A DNA stretch of 64,000 nucleotides from an uncultured Bacteroidales bacterium (GCA_934667275.1 CAKULK010000007.1:52865-116864); one strand, 5' to 3'; counted from the stretch's first letter, positions 16,728-25,433 are shown. Numbers and translations are program-made. The notes: generated by a model from the sequence alone, not told the origin.

Positions 16728-16751
16728 AATAATTAAATAATAAACATCTTT

Positions 16752-17204
16752 ATGATACTGAAACTGATACGCGATACTGCAAGCCCCTCTTTTGGAGGGG
16801 ATGGAGAGGTCGGACATTTGTATATCGACGGCGTTCTGTTTTGCACAACGCTGGAACGGCACGGAGTGGAGATACTTGCACTGTGGTACACGGTGAGCGT
16901 GACGATGTCGCCGAAATTCAAGCGGCTGCTGCCGATAGTGAACGACGTACCCGGGCGGTCGGGGATACGGTTCCACGTCGGCACCAAGCCCGAGCACTCG
17001 GCGGGGTGCATTCTCGTCCCATCGCGGGATATAGAAAACCGACTGACCGAAACCCTACTACAAGCCCAACGGAGACATGAAACGGTATATCTGGAAATAT
17101 GCGATAGCAGGCATCCTGCTGACAGGGTGCAAGACTTACAAGACTCCCTCCATCTCCCCCTTCAAAGGGGGAGAGTGCAGAACGGAGACAAGTGCTGCAC
17201 TTGA
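16752..17204 (+). CDS. DUF5675 family protein
   Basis: 150 residues. Core features of DUF5675 are visible: VGHLYIDGVLFCTTLE, SPKFKRLLPIVNDVPG, GIRFHVG and GCILVPSRD. The family occurs in Bacteroidetes phages and related loci next to holins and is thought to act on the cell wall, but its activity is not established. Residues ~10-20 derive from an in-frame palindromic element (16781-16811). The C-terminus overlaps the next gene by 128 bp, and the last ~40 residues look like out-of-frame sequence rather than family sequence. Confidence 0.75.
   Translation: MILKLIRDTASPSFGGDGEVGHLYIDGVLFCTTLERHGVEILALWYTVSVTMSPKFKRLLPIVNDVPGRSGIRFHVGTKPEHSAGCILVPSRDIENRLTETLLQAQRRHETVYLEICDSRHPADRVQDLQDSLHLPLQRGRVQNGDKCCT
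16781..16811 (-). repeat. Palindromic element copy in the DUF5675 gene
   Basis: 31 bp AAGCCCCTCTTTTGGAGGGG... ending GAGAGGTC, same family and orientation as 12192-12225. Lies in frame near the 5' end of the gene and adds about ten residues (ASPSFGGDGEV) before the first conserved strand. Confidence 0.75.
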
Positions 17205-17460
17205 CAGCACATATAGACATGACAGCATCTATATACGCGAGTACGCCCGCGGGGATACGGTTTATCTGGACCATTGGCGGGAGAGGTGGCGGGAGCGAGT
17301 GGTGGTGAAAACCGACACGGTGTATCGAGACAGGGAGGTGACGGTACAACTACCGCCCGAGAGGTATGTCCCCCGAGCGGTGAAAGGATTGGCATGGACA
17401 GGCGCAGCAACGATAACGGTGCTCCTGCTATGGGTGGCATGGCGGATATGCCGCCGATAG
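17077..17460 (+). CDS. Lipoprotein with C-terminal membrane segment, phage spanin-like
   Basis: 127 residues. Signal peptide with lipobox LLTGC (Cys18), a charged Arg/Asp/Tyr-rich middle with repeated D-T-V-Y and D-S-I-Y motifs, and a C-terminal transmembrane helix (~105-124) ending RICRR. This layout matches a protein regularly found beside lysis genes in Bacteroidetes phages, and bridging of the two membranes (spanin-like) is an inference from topology. A palindromic element is read in frame at residues ~22-33 (PSISPFKGGE). Its start lies inside the DUF5675 gene. The stop is 3 bp from the convergent ung stop. Confidence 0.75.
   Translation: MKRYIWKYAIAGILLTGCKTYKTPSISPFKGGECRTETSAALDSTYRHDSIYIREYARGDTVYLDHWRERWRERVVVKTDTVYRDREVTVQLPPERYVPRAVKGLAWTGAATITVLLLWVAWRICRR
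17142..17175 (+). repeat. Palindromic element copy in the spanin-like gene
   Basis: 34 bp GACTCCCTCCATCTCCCCCT... with core CTCCCCCTTCAAAGGGGGAG, same family as the polA copies and in the orientation of 12072-12105. Inserted in frame just after the lipobox. Confidence 0.75.
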
Positions 17461-17463
17461 GCA

Positions 17464-18126
17464 TTACCAGTCGATGGGCGGGAGGTTATGGGCGGTGAGG
17501 TAGCGGTTGGCGGCGGAGAAATGTCCGCATCCGATGAAGCCGCGGTAGGCACTGAGGGGACTGGGGTGCGGGGCGGTGAGGACAAGGTGACGCTTGCGGT
17601 CGATGAACTGCCCCTTGCGCTGGGCATAACTGCCCCAGAGCATAAAGACAAGGTTCTCACGCTGCTCGTTGAGGGCAGCGATGGCGGCATCTGTGAGTTC
17701 CTCCCAGCCTTTGTTCTGATGGCTGCCGGCACGGTGCGCCTCGACGGTGAGCGTGGCGTTGAGCAGCAAGACTCCCTGTTCCGCCCAACGGGTGAGGTCG
17801 CCCGATACGGGGACGGGTTTGCCGAGGTCGCGGTTGAGTTCCTTGTAGATATTATCCAAGGACGGCGGGACCGGCACGCCGTCTGCGACGGAGAAGCAGA
17901 GCCCCTGCGCCTGTCCGGGTTCGTGGTACGGGTCCTGCCCGATGATGACCACGCGGACGCGGTTGAAAGGGCAGATGTCGAAAGCACGGAAGATTTGTGC
18001 AGCAGGAGGGAAACACTGCCGCGTGCGGTACTCCTGTCGCACGAACTGCGCGAGCAACCCGAAGTACGGTTTGTCGAACTCGGGTTGCAAGACCTGCCGC
18101 CAACTATCTTCTATTCTAACTTGCAT
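17464..18126 (-). CDS. ung: Uracil-DNA glycosylase
   Basis: 220 residues. Removes uracil from DNA in base-excision repair. Family 1 motifs are intact: GQDPYH (catalytic Asp), LLLNATLTV, and HPSPLSAYRGF (catalytic His). The ATG at 18126 gives a normal family length; the extra upstream codons fall inside a palindromic repeat. Last gene of the ftsX-to-ung run on this strand. Confidence 0.95.
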   Translation of the reverse strand: MQVRIEDSWRQVLQPEFDKPYFGLLAQFVRQEYRTRQCFPPAAQIFRAFDICPFNRVRVVIIGQDPYHEPGQAQGLCFSVADGVPVPPSLDNIYKELNRDLGKPVPVSGDLTRWAEQGVLLLNATLTVEAHRAGSHQNKGWEELTDAAIAALNEQRENLVFMLWGSYAQRKGQFIDRKRHLVLTAPHPSPLSAYRGFIGCGHFSAANRYLTAHNLPPIDW

Positions 18127-18133
18127 AGATACA

Positions 18134-18164
18134 GACCTCCCCAACCCCTCCAAAGGAGGGGCTC
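18134..18164 (+). repeat. Palindromic element copy between queA and ung
   Basis: GACCTCCCCAACCCCTCC followed by AAAGGAGGGGCTC. The only copy of this family in the window lying outside a coding region. As a hairpin in the transcript it may separate queA and ung expression. Confidence 0.8.
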
Positions 18165-18174
18165 AGGAGTTTTT

Positions 18175-19278
18175 TTATTCTACGATAAGCATAGCGTCGC
18201 CATAGTCACCGAAGCGGTAGCCCTCTTTGACGGCGACATTGTAGGCGTTCATCACGTTGTCGAAGCCTCCGAAAGCCGCCACCATAATCAGTTGGGTGGA
18301 CATCGGCATATAGAAATTGACGAAGAACGCGTTCGCCACGGTGAAATCGTACGGGGGATAGATGAACTTGTTAGTCCATCCGTTGTACTCTTTGATTTGC
18401 CCGCTGGCTCCCACGACATGCTCCAATGCGCGCATGACCTCCGTTCCGACCGCGCACACCTGCTTGGCAGCGGCATGGGCACGGTCCACCGCGTCCACCA
18501 CGGGCTGACGGATAATCACCTGTTCGCTATCCACCTTGTGCTTGGTGAGGTCCTCGACATCAATGGGTTTGAAATTGCCCAATCCCATGTGCGAGGTGAG
18601 TGTGTAGGTTTCCACACCGCGAATCTCGAGCCGCTTGAGCAGATTCTTGGAGAAGTGCATGCCTGCTGCGGGTGCCGCAACCGCCCCGACATTCTGAGCA
18701 AAGATGGTCTGGTAGCGTTCCGCATCCATCTCGCCGACAGGGAGGTCGCTGAAGACACGCTCGTACTCCTTCTGCGTATCTTCGTCCATAGGACGTTGGA
18801 TATATTTGGGCAGCGGCGGCGTGCCCATCGCATAGAGGTGCTTGATAAAGTCGTCGCCCTCGTAATCGGTGAGGAAGCGCAAGGTGCGGCCACGGGAAGT
18901 GGTGTTGTCGATGACCTCGGCAATGATAGTGGCATCCTCGTCGAAGAAGAGTTTGTTGCCGATACGAATCTTGCGTGCGGGGTCCACGAGCACATCCCAA
19001 TAGCGGTTCTCGTGCTGCAGTTCGCGCAAGAGGAAGACTTCGATATTAGCCAGCGTCTTCTCCTTTTTGGCATAGAGGCGTGCGGGGAAGACCTTGGTGT
19101 CGTTGGCGATGAAGATGTCGCCTTCGTCAAAATAGGAAGCCATGTCGCCGACCCGGCGATGCTCAATCTCTCCCGTTTTCATGTGGAGCACCAACATACG
19201 TGCCTCGTCGCGGAAACGGCTCGGGAATTGTGCAATCAAGTCGTCAGGAAGTTTGAATTTGAAATTACTCAGTCTCAT
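18175..19278 (-). CDS. queA: S-adenosylmethionine:tRNA ribosyltransferase-isomerase
   Basis: 367 residues. Builds epoxyqueuosine in tRNA anticodons by transferring and isomerising the ribose of SAM. Family sequence runs along the whole length (LPDDLIAQFPSRFRDEARM, IANDTKVFPARL, GAVAAPAAGMHFS, TLTSHMGLGNFKP). The ATG at 19278 is used rather than the TTG two codons earlier. Lies directly after truB with 10 bp between them in the conserved Bacteroidetes order. Confidence 0.95.
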   Translation of the reverse strand: MRLSNFKFKLPDDLIAQFPSRFRDEARMLVLHMKTGEIEHRRVGDMASYFDEGDIFIANDTKVFPARLYAKKEKTLANIEVFLLRELQHENRYWDVLVDPARKIRIGNKLFFDEDATIIAEVIDNTTSRGRTLRFLTDYEGDDFIKHLYAMGTPPLPKYIQRPMDEDTQKEYERVFSDLPVGEMDAERYQTIFAQNVGAVAAPAAGMHFSKNLLKRLEIRGVETYTLTSHMGLGNFKPIDVEDLTKHKVDSEQVIIRQPVVDAVDRAHAAAKQVCAVGTEVMRALEHVVGASGQIKEYNGWTNKFIYPPYDFTVANAFFVNFYMPMSTQLIMVAAFGGFDNVMNAYNVAVKEGYRFGDYGDAMLIVE

Positions 19279-19288
19279 TATCAATCAC

Positions 19289-19999
19289 TTATCTCATTAT
19301 CTTTTTATGTGCCTCGTTGTCAATTAATTGTTCAAACTGCGGGAAGGTGATGCAATCGTTGATGGTGATATCGCCCACCTTTGTTCGCCGCAGTGCAATG
19401 AGGTGCGCCCCGCTGCCGAGCCGCAGTCCGATGTCGCGCGCCAAGGCACGGATGTAGGTGCCTTTGGAGCAGACGATGCGCAGTTCGAGTTGCATAGCAA
19501 TCTCATCGAACCGCAGGATTTCTATCTCATCGATGACCAGCAGTTTGGGTTTGAGTTCCGCCTCCTCGCCATGGCGTGCCAGTTGGTACGCCCTTTTGCC
19601 GTCCACCTTGACGGCCGAGAACATAGGCGGGACCTGCCATTGTTCGCCGAGAAACCCGGGAATCGTCTTCTCGACCAGTTGGCGCGTGATATGCGCGGTA
19701 GGATAGGTGCAATCGACGGGTTTCTCGAGGTCGAAACTGGGGGTGGTGGCTCCGAGTTGGAGGGTAGCCACATACTCTTTCCGGTGCGCCTGCAGTTGGT
19801 CGATGAGTTTGGTTTTGCGTCCGGTGCAGACGACGACCACGCCCGTAGCCAAAGGGTCCAAGGTGCCCGTGTGCCCGACCTTGAGTTTTTTCAATCCCAA
19901 GCGATGGCACAAGAGCCACCGCGCCTTGCCCACCACATCGAAACTGGTCCAACGATAGGGCTTATCGAACGCCAATATCTCCCCCTCAACAAAGTCCAT
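19289..19999 (-). CDS. truB: tRNA pseudouridine(55) synthase
   Basis: 236 residues. Makes pseudouridine 55 in the tRNA T-loop. The catalytic aspartate is in GHTGTLDPLATG near residue 43-54; KGTYIRALARDIG is the second conserved motif. Start overlaps the uppP stop by 14 bp, as expected for a coupled operon. Confidence 0.96.
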   Translation of the reverse strand: MDFVEGEILAFDKPYRWTSFDVVGKARWLLCHRLGLKKLKVGHTGTLDPLATGVVVVCTGRKTKLIDQLQAHRKEYVATLQLGATTPSFDLEKPVDCTYPTAHITRQLVEKTIPGFLGEQWQVPPMFSAVKVDGKRAYQLARHGEEAELKPKLLVIDEIEILRFDEIAMQLELRIVCSKGTYIRALARDIGLRLGSGAHLIALRRTKVGDITINDCITFPQFEQLIDNEAHKKIMR

Positions 20000-20792
20000 A
20001 GACGATGGCGAAAACGCCTGCGCAAAGGCAATAGACGGCGAAATAAATTAGTTTTTGCCGGCGTACAATATCTATCATAAAGCGGCATGCAAAGCAGCCC
20101 GTGAGGAATGCGGCGAGAAACCCGACAATCATCGGAACAATGCCCAACGTGCTTGTCACCTCCCCCTTGAGGGTGTCCAGCAACTCGAGGAACGCCTCGC
20201 CCAAGACGGGAATCAAGACCATAAGGAAAGAGAACTTGGTGACACTCTCTTTTTTGACGCCACAAAGGAGCCCCGTGGCAATGGTGGTGCCGCTACGGCT
20301 GAGTCCGGGAAGGACGGCAACGGCCTGCGCACAACCGATGATAATGGCATCTTTGTAGCCCACCTCGTGGCCCCCATCGGCACGGCGTTTGCAGAGCCAC
20401 TCGCTGAGATAGAGCAGCAACGCCGTGATACACAGACAGACACCCACCAGCAGCAAGCCGTGCCCGAAAAGGTTCTCGACCTTATCTTTGAAGAACATGC
20501 CCACGATGAAAACGGGTATCATAGACACCAGAATCATGGCGACATAGTTCTTTTCCTCGTTCCACTTCGCCGTGGTGAACGTGCCACGAAAGAGTTGTGC
20601 GACCTCCTTCCAAAGGATAACCAGCGTGGAGAGGACGGTTGCCGTATGCACCACAATGGCAAAGGTAAGGTTCTCTTCCCCCGCAGTACCGAGAAGGGCC
20701 TGCCCAATCTCCAGATGTCCGGACGAAGAGACCGGCAGGAACTCGGTAAGTCCCTGGATGAAACCCAGTATCAGTGCTTCCCACCAACTCAT
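19986..20792 (-). CDS. uppP: Undecaprenyl-diphosphate phosphatase
   Basis: 268 residues, polytopic inner-membrane protein. Dephosphorylates undecaprenyl pyrophosphate to recycle the lipid carrier for peptidoglycan and surface glycans. Conserved motifs GLTEFLPVSSSGHLE near the N-terminus and LPGLSRSGTTIATG near residue 155-170 are both complete. Overlaps DUF3098 by 4 bp (ATGA). Confidence 0.96.
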   Translation of the reverse strand: MSWWEALILGFIQGLTEFLPVSSSGHLEIGQALLGTAGEENLTFAIVVHTATVLSTLVILWKEVAQLFRGTFTTAKWNEEKNYVAMILVSMIPVFIVGMFFKDKVENLFGHGLLLVGVCLCITALLLYLSEWLCKRRADGGHEVGYKDAIIIGCAQAVAVLPGLSRSGTTIATGLLCGVKKESVTKFSFLMVLIPVLGEAFLELLDTLKGEVTSTLGIVPMIVGFLAAFLTGCFACRFMIDIVRRQKLIYFAVYCLCAGVFAIVYGLC

Positions 20793-21007
20793 TTCTTCTT
20801 AGGCTTATAGAGAATCGCGGCAATCATGACAACAAACCCGAACAAGGAAATCATGGGTCCCACCGTAATACGGCGTACGGAGAAGATGTCGGGATTATAT
20901 TCTGTGGCACCACTGGGTGCACCGGTCATGAGTGCAAAGCCGAGAACGATGATGACGAAACTGGCGGCAATGAGGACAAAGTTCAGTTTAGGGAGATTAA
21001 ATTTCAT
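20789..21007 (-). CDS. DUF3098 membrane protein
   Basis: 72 residues with two transmembrane helices (~8-28 and ~48-67), a PDIFSVRRITVGP motif between them and a basic tail KPKKK. This small protein is characteristically sandwiched between ftsX and uppP in Bacteroidetes; its role is unknown. Overlaps ftsX by 11 bp. Confidence 0.92.
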   Translation of the reverse strand: MKFNLPKLNFVLIAASFVIIVLGFALMTGAPSGATEYNPDIFSVRRITVGPMISLFGFVVMIAAILYKPKKK

Positions 21008-21860
21008 ACATCTTATTGATTTTCATTCGTATATATCGATTGGTGGCTAACCAAGAAGCCACAAAAGTGATGGCAACTCCGCTGAACAACACGACCGCCA
21101 CGACAAAGGAGATGTTCTGCCACGTAAGAGGGAAGAGCATGACGCCCAAACGCGCCTTGCAATAGTAGAACGCCCCCGCCAAAGCCGCCAAAGCCACGGC
21201 ACTTGCCTCCAGCCCCATAATCACGTTGCGCCGGATGAAAGGCCATTTGATGACCCACGGCGTGGCGCCGACAAGACGCATGGTGTTGATAAGGAAACGT
21301 TTGGAATAGACCTGCAGTTGGATGGTATTGCTGATAAGCACCAAGGCGATAACGAGTAACGCCGCCGCAATGGCAAGCAAGATGAGCGAGGCTTCGCCGA
21401 TATTGGTGTCGAGCATCTTGACGACATCCTCCTGATAGATGACCTTGTCCACGTAGGGGAGCGTCTTGAGGCGTGCCTCGACGCCGGCAATACTGTCGGC
21501 TTGTGCATACTCGGCTTTAAGATGCACCTCATAGGAGTCGGTGAGGGGGTTGTAGCCCAAGAACTTCTGCGGGTCTTCCCCCAGATTGTCGATATGCTCC
21601 TGCAGCGCCTCGTCGCGCGAAATATAGCGTGCATCCAGACAATACGGAGCCACATTCAGGAGCCGTCCCAGACGGGCAGTCTCCTCTTCGGAAGCGGCAT
21701 CGGTAAGCACCACCGACAGGACCACATTCTCGCGCACTTGGCGCACCAATTCATGTGCAGACAGGAGTACGATACACTCCAACCCAACCAAACACAACAC
21801 CAACGCGATGGAAATCGTGGTGGTGAGGTACATATTGAAAAAACGATGATGTTGTTTCAT
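20997..21860 (-). CDS. ftsX: Cell division protein FtsX-like permease
   Basis: About 287 residues. Topology of FtsX: one N-terminal TM helix (~10-32), an extracytoplasmic domain of ~120 residues, then three C-terminal TM helices. With FtsE it regulates peptidoglycan hydrolases at the septum; ftsE is not in this window. ATG at 21860 is preferred since the additional 23 upstream codons run back into the gldN terminator hairpin. First gene of the ftsX-DUF3098-uppP-truB-queA-ung run. Confidence 0.9.
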   Translation of the reverse strand: MKQHHRFFNMYLTTTISIALVLCLVGLECIVLLSAHELVRQVRENVVLSVVLTDAASEEETARLGRLLNVAPYCLDARYISRDEALQEHIDNLGEDPQKFLGYNPLTDSYEVHLKAEYAQADSIAGVEARLKTLPYVDKVIYQEDVVKMLDTNIGEASLILLAIAAALLVIALVLISNTIQLQVYSKRFLINTMRLVGATPWVIKWPFIRRNVIMGLEASAVALAALAGAFYYCKARLGVMLFPLTWQNISFVVAVVLFSGVAITFVASWLATNRYIRMKINKMYEI

Positions 21861-21886
21861 TTCCACAAATGATTGGTACAATGAAG

Positions 21887-21923
21887 ACAGAGGCTGCCCA
21901 CACGTAGATAAGGCAGCCTCTGT
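21887..21923 (-). terminator. Terminator of the T9SS operon
   Basis: Perfect 12-bp stem ACAGAGGCTGCC / GGCAGCCTCTGT with a 13-nt loop, 11 bp after the gldN stop. No long T-tract follows, so termination strength is uncertain, but the position between two operons is apt. Confidence 0.65.
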
Positions 21924-21933
21924 ATGCAACGGA

Positions 21934-22869
21934 TTAGTACTCCCAGAGGTCCTGTTCGGTACTCAATAGTTCCCATTCGATACGCTTCTGCTCCTTTTGA
22001 ATCTCTTCGTAGGTTTTTGCGTAGTCGGGAATCATGCGGTCGTAGATATTGCTCTCCCCCACGAGATAGGAGGTGTAGAGTTTCTTGATGAAGAACTCGT
22101 CGTAGGTGACACGCTTGGTGTCGTTGCGGCGCGGCATGATGTACTGCTGCGCCATATACGGACGGAACGAGTCGAAGGGCACCCAGAACAGAATCTGTCC
22201 GTACAACGCCTCCATAACGGGCATATCGTCGTAGTAGGTGGTATTGTCGGAGTGCATGGGTGCGATGGCCATAATCTTGGTGTAGAGGCGCGAATAGTGG
22301 CGGTCGAAGAATACGACCTCCTGAATCATGTATTTGAGTTGGTTGCGCACAAAGCCCTTGTAGGAATAGTTGTTGAACCGCATCTCCTTGTTGATGGAGT
22401 CGTAGTTGAGCAACATGTACTCCGAAGTAGCGATGTCGCCATCTCCGAGTTCGCCCGTACGGTCGGTGTTGAGCAAGGAAGGAATCACCTCGCGCCCCAT
22501 CGGCGGCAGGTTGAAATAGGGCTTTATATCTCCCACGTCCGACGACTTCTCGTAGACCGGCATCCCCTTCTGGATAGCCCCGAGCATGACCTTGAACAAG
22601 GAACTATACTGCGGGTCTTCGGAGGATACGGGCGTGTAGAGTTGGTAGTTCTGCTTGAAGCGCATATCGATGATACGATATACCACACGGGACCACACGA
22701 CATCGTCTGCACGGTGAGAGACACTCACCAGCGTATCAGCCGATTCGGACAGTTCCTGCGTCTCCAAACGCACGATACCCATATCGTCAAAAAACGAGTT
22801 GATACGATGTTGCGCCTGAGCAACCGTCATGCTCAAAAGCGCGAACGCAATAATACATACTTTCTTCAT
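21934..22869 (-). CDS. gldN: Gliding motility/T9SS protein GldN (PorN)
   Basis: 311 residues. Signal peptide of ~19 residues (ends VAQAQ). The body is typical GldN: RADDVVWSRVVYRIIDMR near residue 52-69 and a long alpha/beta periplasmic domain. GldN forms the periplasmic ring of the T9SS with the lipoprotein GldK. Last gene of porP-gldK-gldL-gldM-gldN, 12 bp after gldM, followed by a hairpin terminator. Confidence 0.95.
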   Translation of the reverse strand: MKKVCIIAFALLSMTVAQAQHRINSFFDDMGIVRLETQELSESADTLVSVSHRADDVVWSRVVYRIIDMRFKQNYQLYTPVSSEDPQYSSLFKVMLGAIQKGMPVYEKSSDVGDIKPYFNLPPMGREVIPSLLNTDRTGELGDGDIATSEYMLLNYDSINKEMRFNNYSYKGFVRNQLKYMIQEVVFFDRHYSRLYTKIMAIAPMHSDNTTYYDDMPVMEALYGQILFWVPFDSFRPYMAQQYIMPRRNDTKRVTYDEFFIKKLYTSYLVGESNIYDRMIPDYAKTYEEIQKEQKRIEWELLSTEQDLWEY

Positions 22870-22881
22870 AATTACACCTTA

Positions 22882-24432
22882 TTAGTTGAGCTCAATGGGA
22901 AGACCACGGAGTTGAATCTCTTTGCCGTCCGGTCCCTTGGCTTTGATATACTGCAAGTTGACCATATTGCCTTGTTTGAGTTTTTTGATGGCAGCAAGGG
23001 TTTTCTGGTCGAATTTGTCGCCCTTTACAGAGAGGGAAGCACCCGTAGGCAACTTGACTTGGAAGCCCGTGATTTCGAACTTCGCCTGCACCAGTCCGTC
23101 AGCACCATAGGAAGCCACGATGCGGTTGGACGGGTTGACGAGTTGCGAGCGCGGGATTTTGGTTTCCTCGGTGGGAACGCCATTGATTTCAAAATAAGCA
23201 TCCGGACGAGGCAGGTTCTTGACACGATAGACATACGAGCCCATGAGTGCCGCACGTCCGTTAACATCGGCGTACACCTCAATGGTCATTTTGTCGGGCG
23301 TGCTGCTACCCGGTTTGATAATCCACAGACCGTTCTTCTGGGTTACCGAAGCCCCAGCACACTTGATTTGCAACTTATGGCTGCTGACACCCGGTACAGA
23401 GATAGAGAACGGGTTGTCGTAGCCGCGGTACATAATGTTGAGGTCGGTGTTGGAAATGGTGGCACTCGGTTCGCCCACGGTGTACTCGCGTTCGAAAGGC
23501 AGATACTGCATCACGCCCTGCTGGTCCATATAACCAATCTTACCGACAATCTTCTGCGTACCGATGCTATTGGCAACAATCTCGTATACGCCATTGCCGC
23601 CGATTTGCTGTCCATTGACATAGTACTCCGGGGTTTGCGTAGAGTCGATAGCCGCCAAGATGATTTGTGCTGTGTACTTGTTTCCCTTGATGACATAGTC
23701 AGACGCAGGAATGACGTAAGCGTTGAACTTATTCACACGCAAGTCGCCGGCATCGGTGGCAGCCAAGAGGTGTTGCACGACCTTACCCTCGCAGTTGCGG
23801 ACATCGTTCTGCAACTTGGTGAGTACGGTGATGGAAGCACACATAGGCATCTCGTGGAAGATGGCATCTTCCCAAGTGACTACCTGCCCCTCGGCATTGG
23901 TGCCATCGCTGATGGAGAAAGTAGCCTCCAACTCGGTGTCCAATGCTTCGGTGTCGCCCGTAATCTCTTCCAGGAAATTGCGATACTCAATGATTTTCTG
24001 TTTCAAGACAGCGGCATTGCCATCGTTGATAGCATATTGCTGGGGGATGTTGGTGTCGTCTTTCTTGCTAATCTCGCGGACAGCGGCATTGGCTTTTGCC
24101 TTTTTGCCATCTGCCATACGCACCATCTCATCCTTGAAGTTCTGCACATAGGCATAGAACTCGTCCGACTTCTCCTTGACCGTCATGGCTTTCTGGTACC
24201 ATTCCTCGGTTTTGTCGGGGTTCTTGTCGAGTGCGGCACGGAACTGCGCATAGATATTCTCGTTGCTGCTTACCGTGGTTTCAATGGTAGAATGCAGACT
24301 ATCGTCCACCTGCGTGTATCCGTTGAGGATAGCCGCGCTGACGTTCAGTGCCAACATAGCGGTCAGCACCAAATACATCATACCAATCATTTTTTGTCTC
24401 GGGGTCTCCGGACAGTTTTTGGCTCCACCCAT
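22882..24432 (-). CDS. gldM: Gliding motility/T9SS motor protein GldM (PorM)
   Basis: 516 residues, usual family length. Short cytoplasmic N-terminus (GGAKNCPETPRQKMIGMMYLVL), one TM helix (~15-35), then a long periplasmic part of helical and Ig-like domains. GldM with GldL forms the proton-driven inner-membrane motor that powers secretion and gliding and contacts the GldK/N ring. Preceded by a 44-bp AT-rich gap after gldL. Confidence 0.96.
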   Translation of the reverse strand: MGGAKNCPETPRQKMIGMMYLVLTAMLALNVSAAILNGYTQVDDSLHSTIETTVSSNENIYAQFRAALDKNPDKTEEWYQKAMTVKEKSDEFYAYVQNFKDEMVRMADGKKAKANAAVREISKKDDTNIPQQYAINDGNAAVLKQKIIEYRNFLEEITGDTEALDTELEATFSISDGTNAEGQVVTWEDAIFHEMPMCASITVLTKLQNDVRNCEGKVVQHLLAATDAGDLRVNKFNAYVIPASDYVIKGNKYTAQIILAAIDSTQTPEYYVNGQQIGGNGVYEIVANSIGTQKIVGKIGYMDQQGVMQYLPFEREYTVGEPSATISNTDLNIMYRGYDNPFSISVPGVSSHKLQIKCAGASVTQKNGLWIIKPGSSTPDKMTIEVYADVNGRAALMGSYVYRVKNLPRPDAYFEINGVPTEETKIPRSQLVNPSNRIVASYGADGLVQAKFEITGFQVKLPTGASLSVKGDKFDQKTLAAIKKLKQGNMVNLQYIKAKGPDGKEIQLRGLPIELN

Positions 24433-24476
24433 AGTTAATTAAGAATTAAGAGTATTAATAATTAATTATTGGGAGA

Positions 24477-25433
24477 TTATGCCAGCGCATTGAGCATATT
24501 GCCATATACCTTGTTAAGGTCTGCCACCTGGACAGCCAGTTTCTTGGCACCAGCCTCGTAAGCCTCGTGGCTCTTCATAGCCTCGGTAGCCGTGTCGGTC
24601 ATTTTCTTGACATTAGCCGTGAGGGTGTCCACTTGTGCATTGACTGTCTTCACCTTGTCCGCCTGTGCGCTATAGGCGTCCACCTGTGCCTGCACAGCCT
24701 TGAGTTGCAACTCGTAAACGGCATTCAGACTTGCCAACTGACCTGCCATAGAAGTTACATTGGCCTCATACTTCTTGGTACCCTCTGCCACTTTCTGCAT
24801 ATCTGCAGTCACCTGTGCGTAGGTGGAGCCCAATGCCTCGCTATGCTCTGCTACGGACTTACCAGCCGCAGCGAACTGCTGAGCAGCAGCACCGGCAGCG
24901 TCCAACTTCTCGCTCAGGCTGTTGGTAGCGGTAGCGACCTTGCCGAGTTCACTGAGTTGAACAGCAGTCTTTGCCAAATCATTGATGCCATTGCGGAGAG
25001 ACTCCATCTCCTTGTCACTCAGAGCGGGAGCAGCAGCACCTTGTGCCGCGGGGGCTACACCACCTTCCGCACCTGCGCCCAGCAATGTGGGTTTCGGACG
25101 GCTCTGCATCTCTGCCAACAAGTTGGGTTCGGTACCATACTCCAGCAACTGCGGGAAGACATTACCCCAATGGAACTCGGGATGCGGTTCTTCCAAGCAA
25201 CCAATCAAGAACAAGAAAGCCTCGGTAATCATACCAGCCATCAGCACGGGACCAGCACCAGGAAAGTGCATAATTTTGAACAATGCGCCGATGATGACCA
25301 CAGATGCGCCAATCGAGTAAACGCAATTGACCACCTTTTTTCCTTTGTAAGACCCATACGCGTGCATAAATTTAGCCCACATACCTTGTTTTGGTTTTGC
25401 AGCATCTTGCTCTGCGATAACTTCTTTAGCCAT
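24477..25433 (-). CDS. gldL: Gliding motility/T9SS motor protein GldL (PorL)
   Basis: 318 residues from ATG at 25433; the longer frame extends into gldK and is discarded. Two TM helices near the N-terminus (residues ~27-80: SIGASVVIIGALFKIMHFPG, with a conserved Glu in the second helix region, MITEAFLFLIG), then a long cytoplasmic Ala-rich coiled-coil tail. Forms the motor with GldM. Confidence 0.95.
   Translation of the reverse strand: MAKEVIAEQDAAKPKQGMWAKFMHAYGSYKGKKVVNCVYSIGASVVIIGALFKIMHFPGAGPVLMAGMITEAFLFLIGCLEEPHPEFHWGNVFPQLLEYGTEPNLLAEMQSRPKPTLLGAGAEGGVAPAAQGAAAPALSDKEMESLRNGINDLAKTAVQLSELGKVATATNSLSEKLDAAGAAAQQFAAAGKSVAEHSEALGSTYAQVTADMQKVAEGTKKYEANVTSMAGQLASLNAVYELQLKAVQAQVDAYSAQADKVKTVNAQVDTLTANVKKMTDTATEAMKSHEAYEAGAKKLAVQVADLNKVYGNMLNALA

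Noticed and set aside
17488..19350. 620-codon open frame on the plus strand
   Set aside because: Antisense to ung and queA, both with full catalytic motifs; no family features of its own.
22900..24400. Plus-strand ORFs inside gldM as possible small genes
   Set aside because: All fall within a confirmed gene and show no recognisable domain or start signal.
21997..24438. 813-codon open frame on the plus strand
   Set aside because: It is antisense to gldN and gldM, both certain, and its composition follows their codon structure; a shadow frame.
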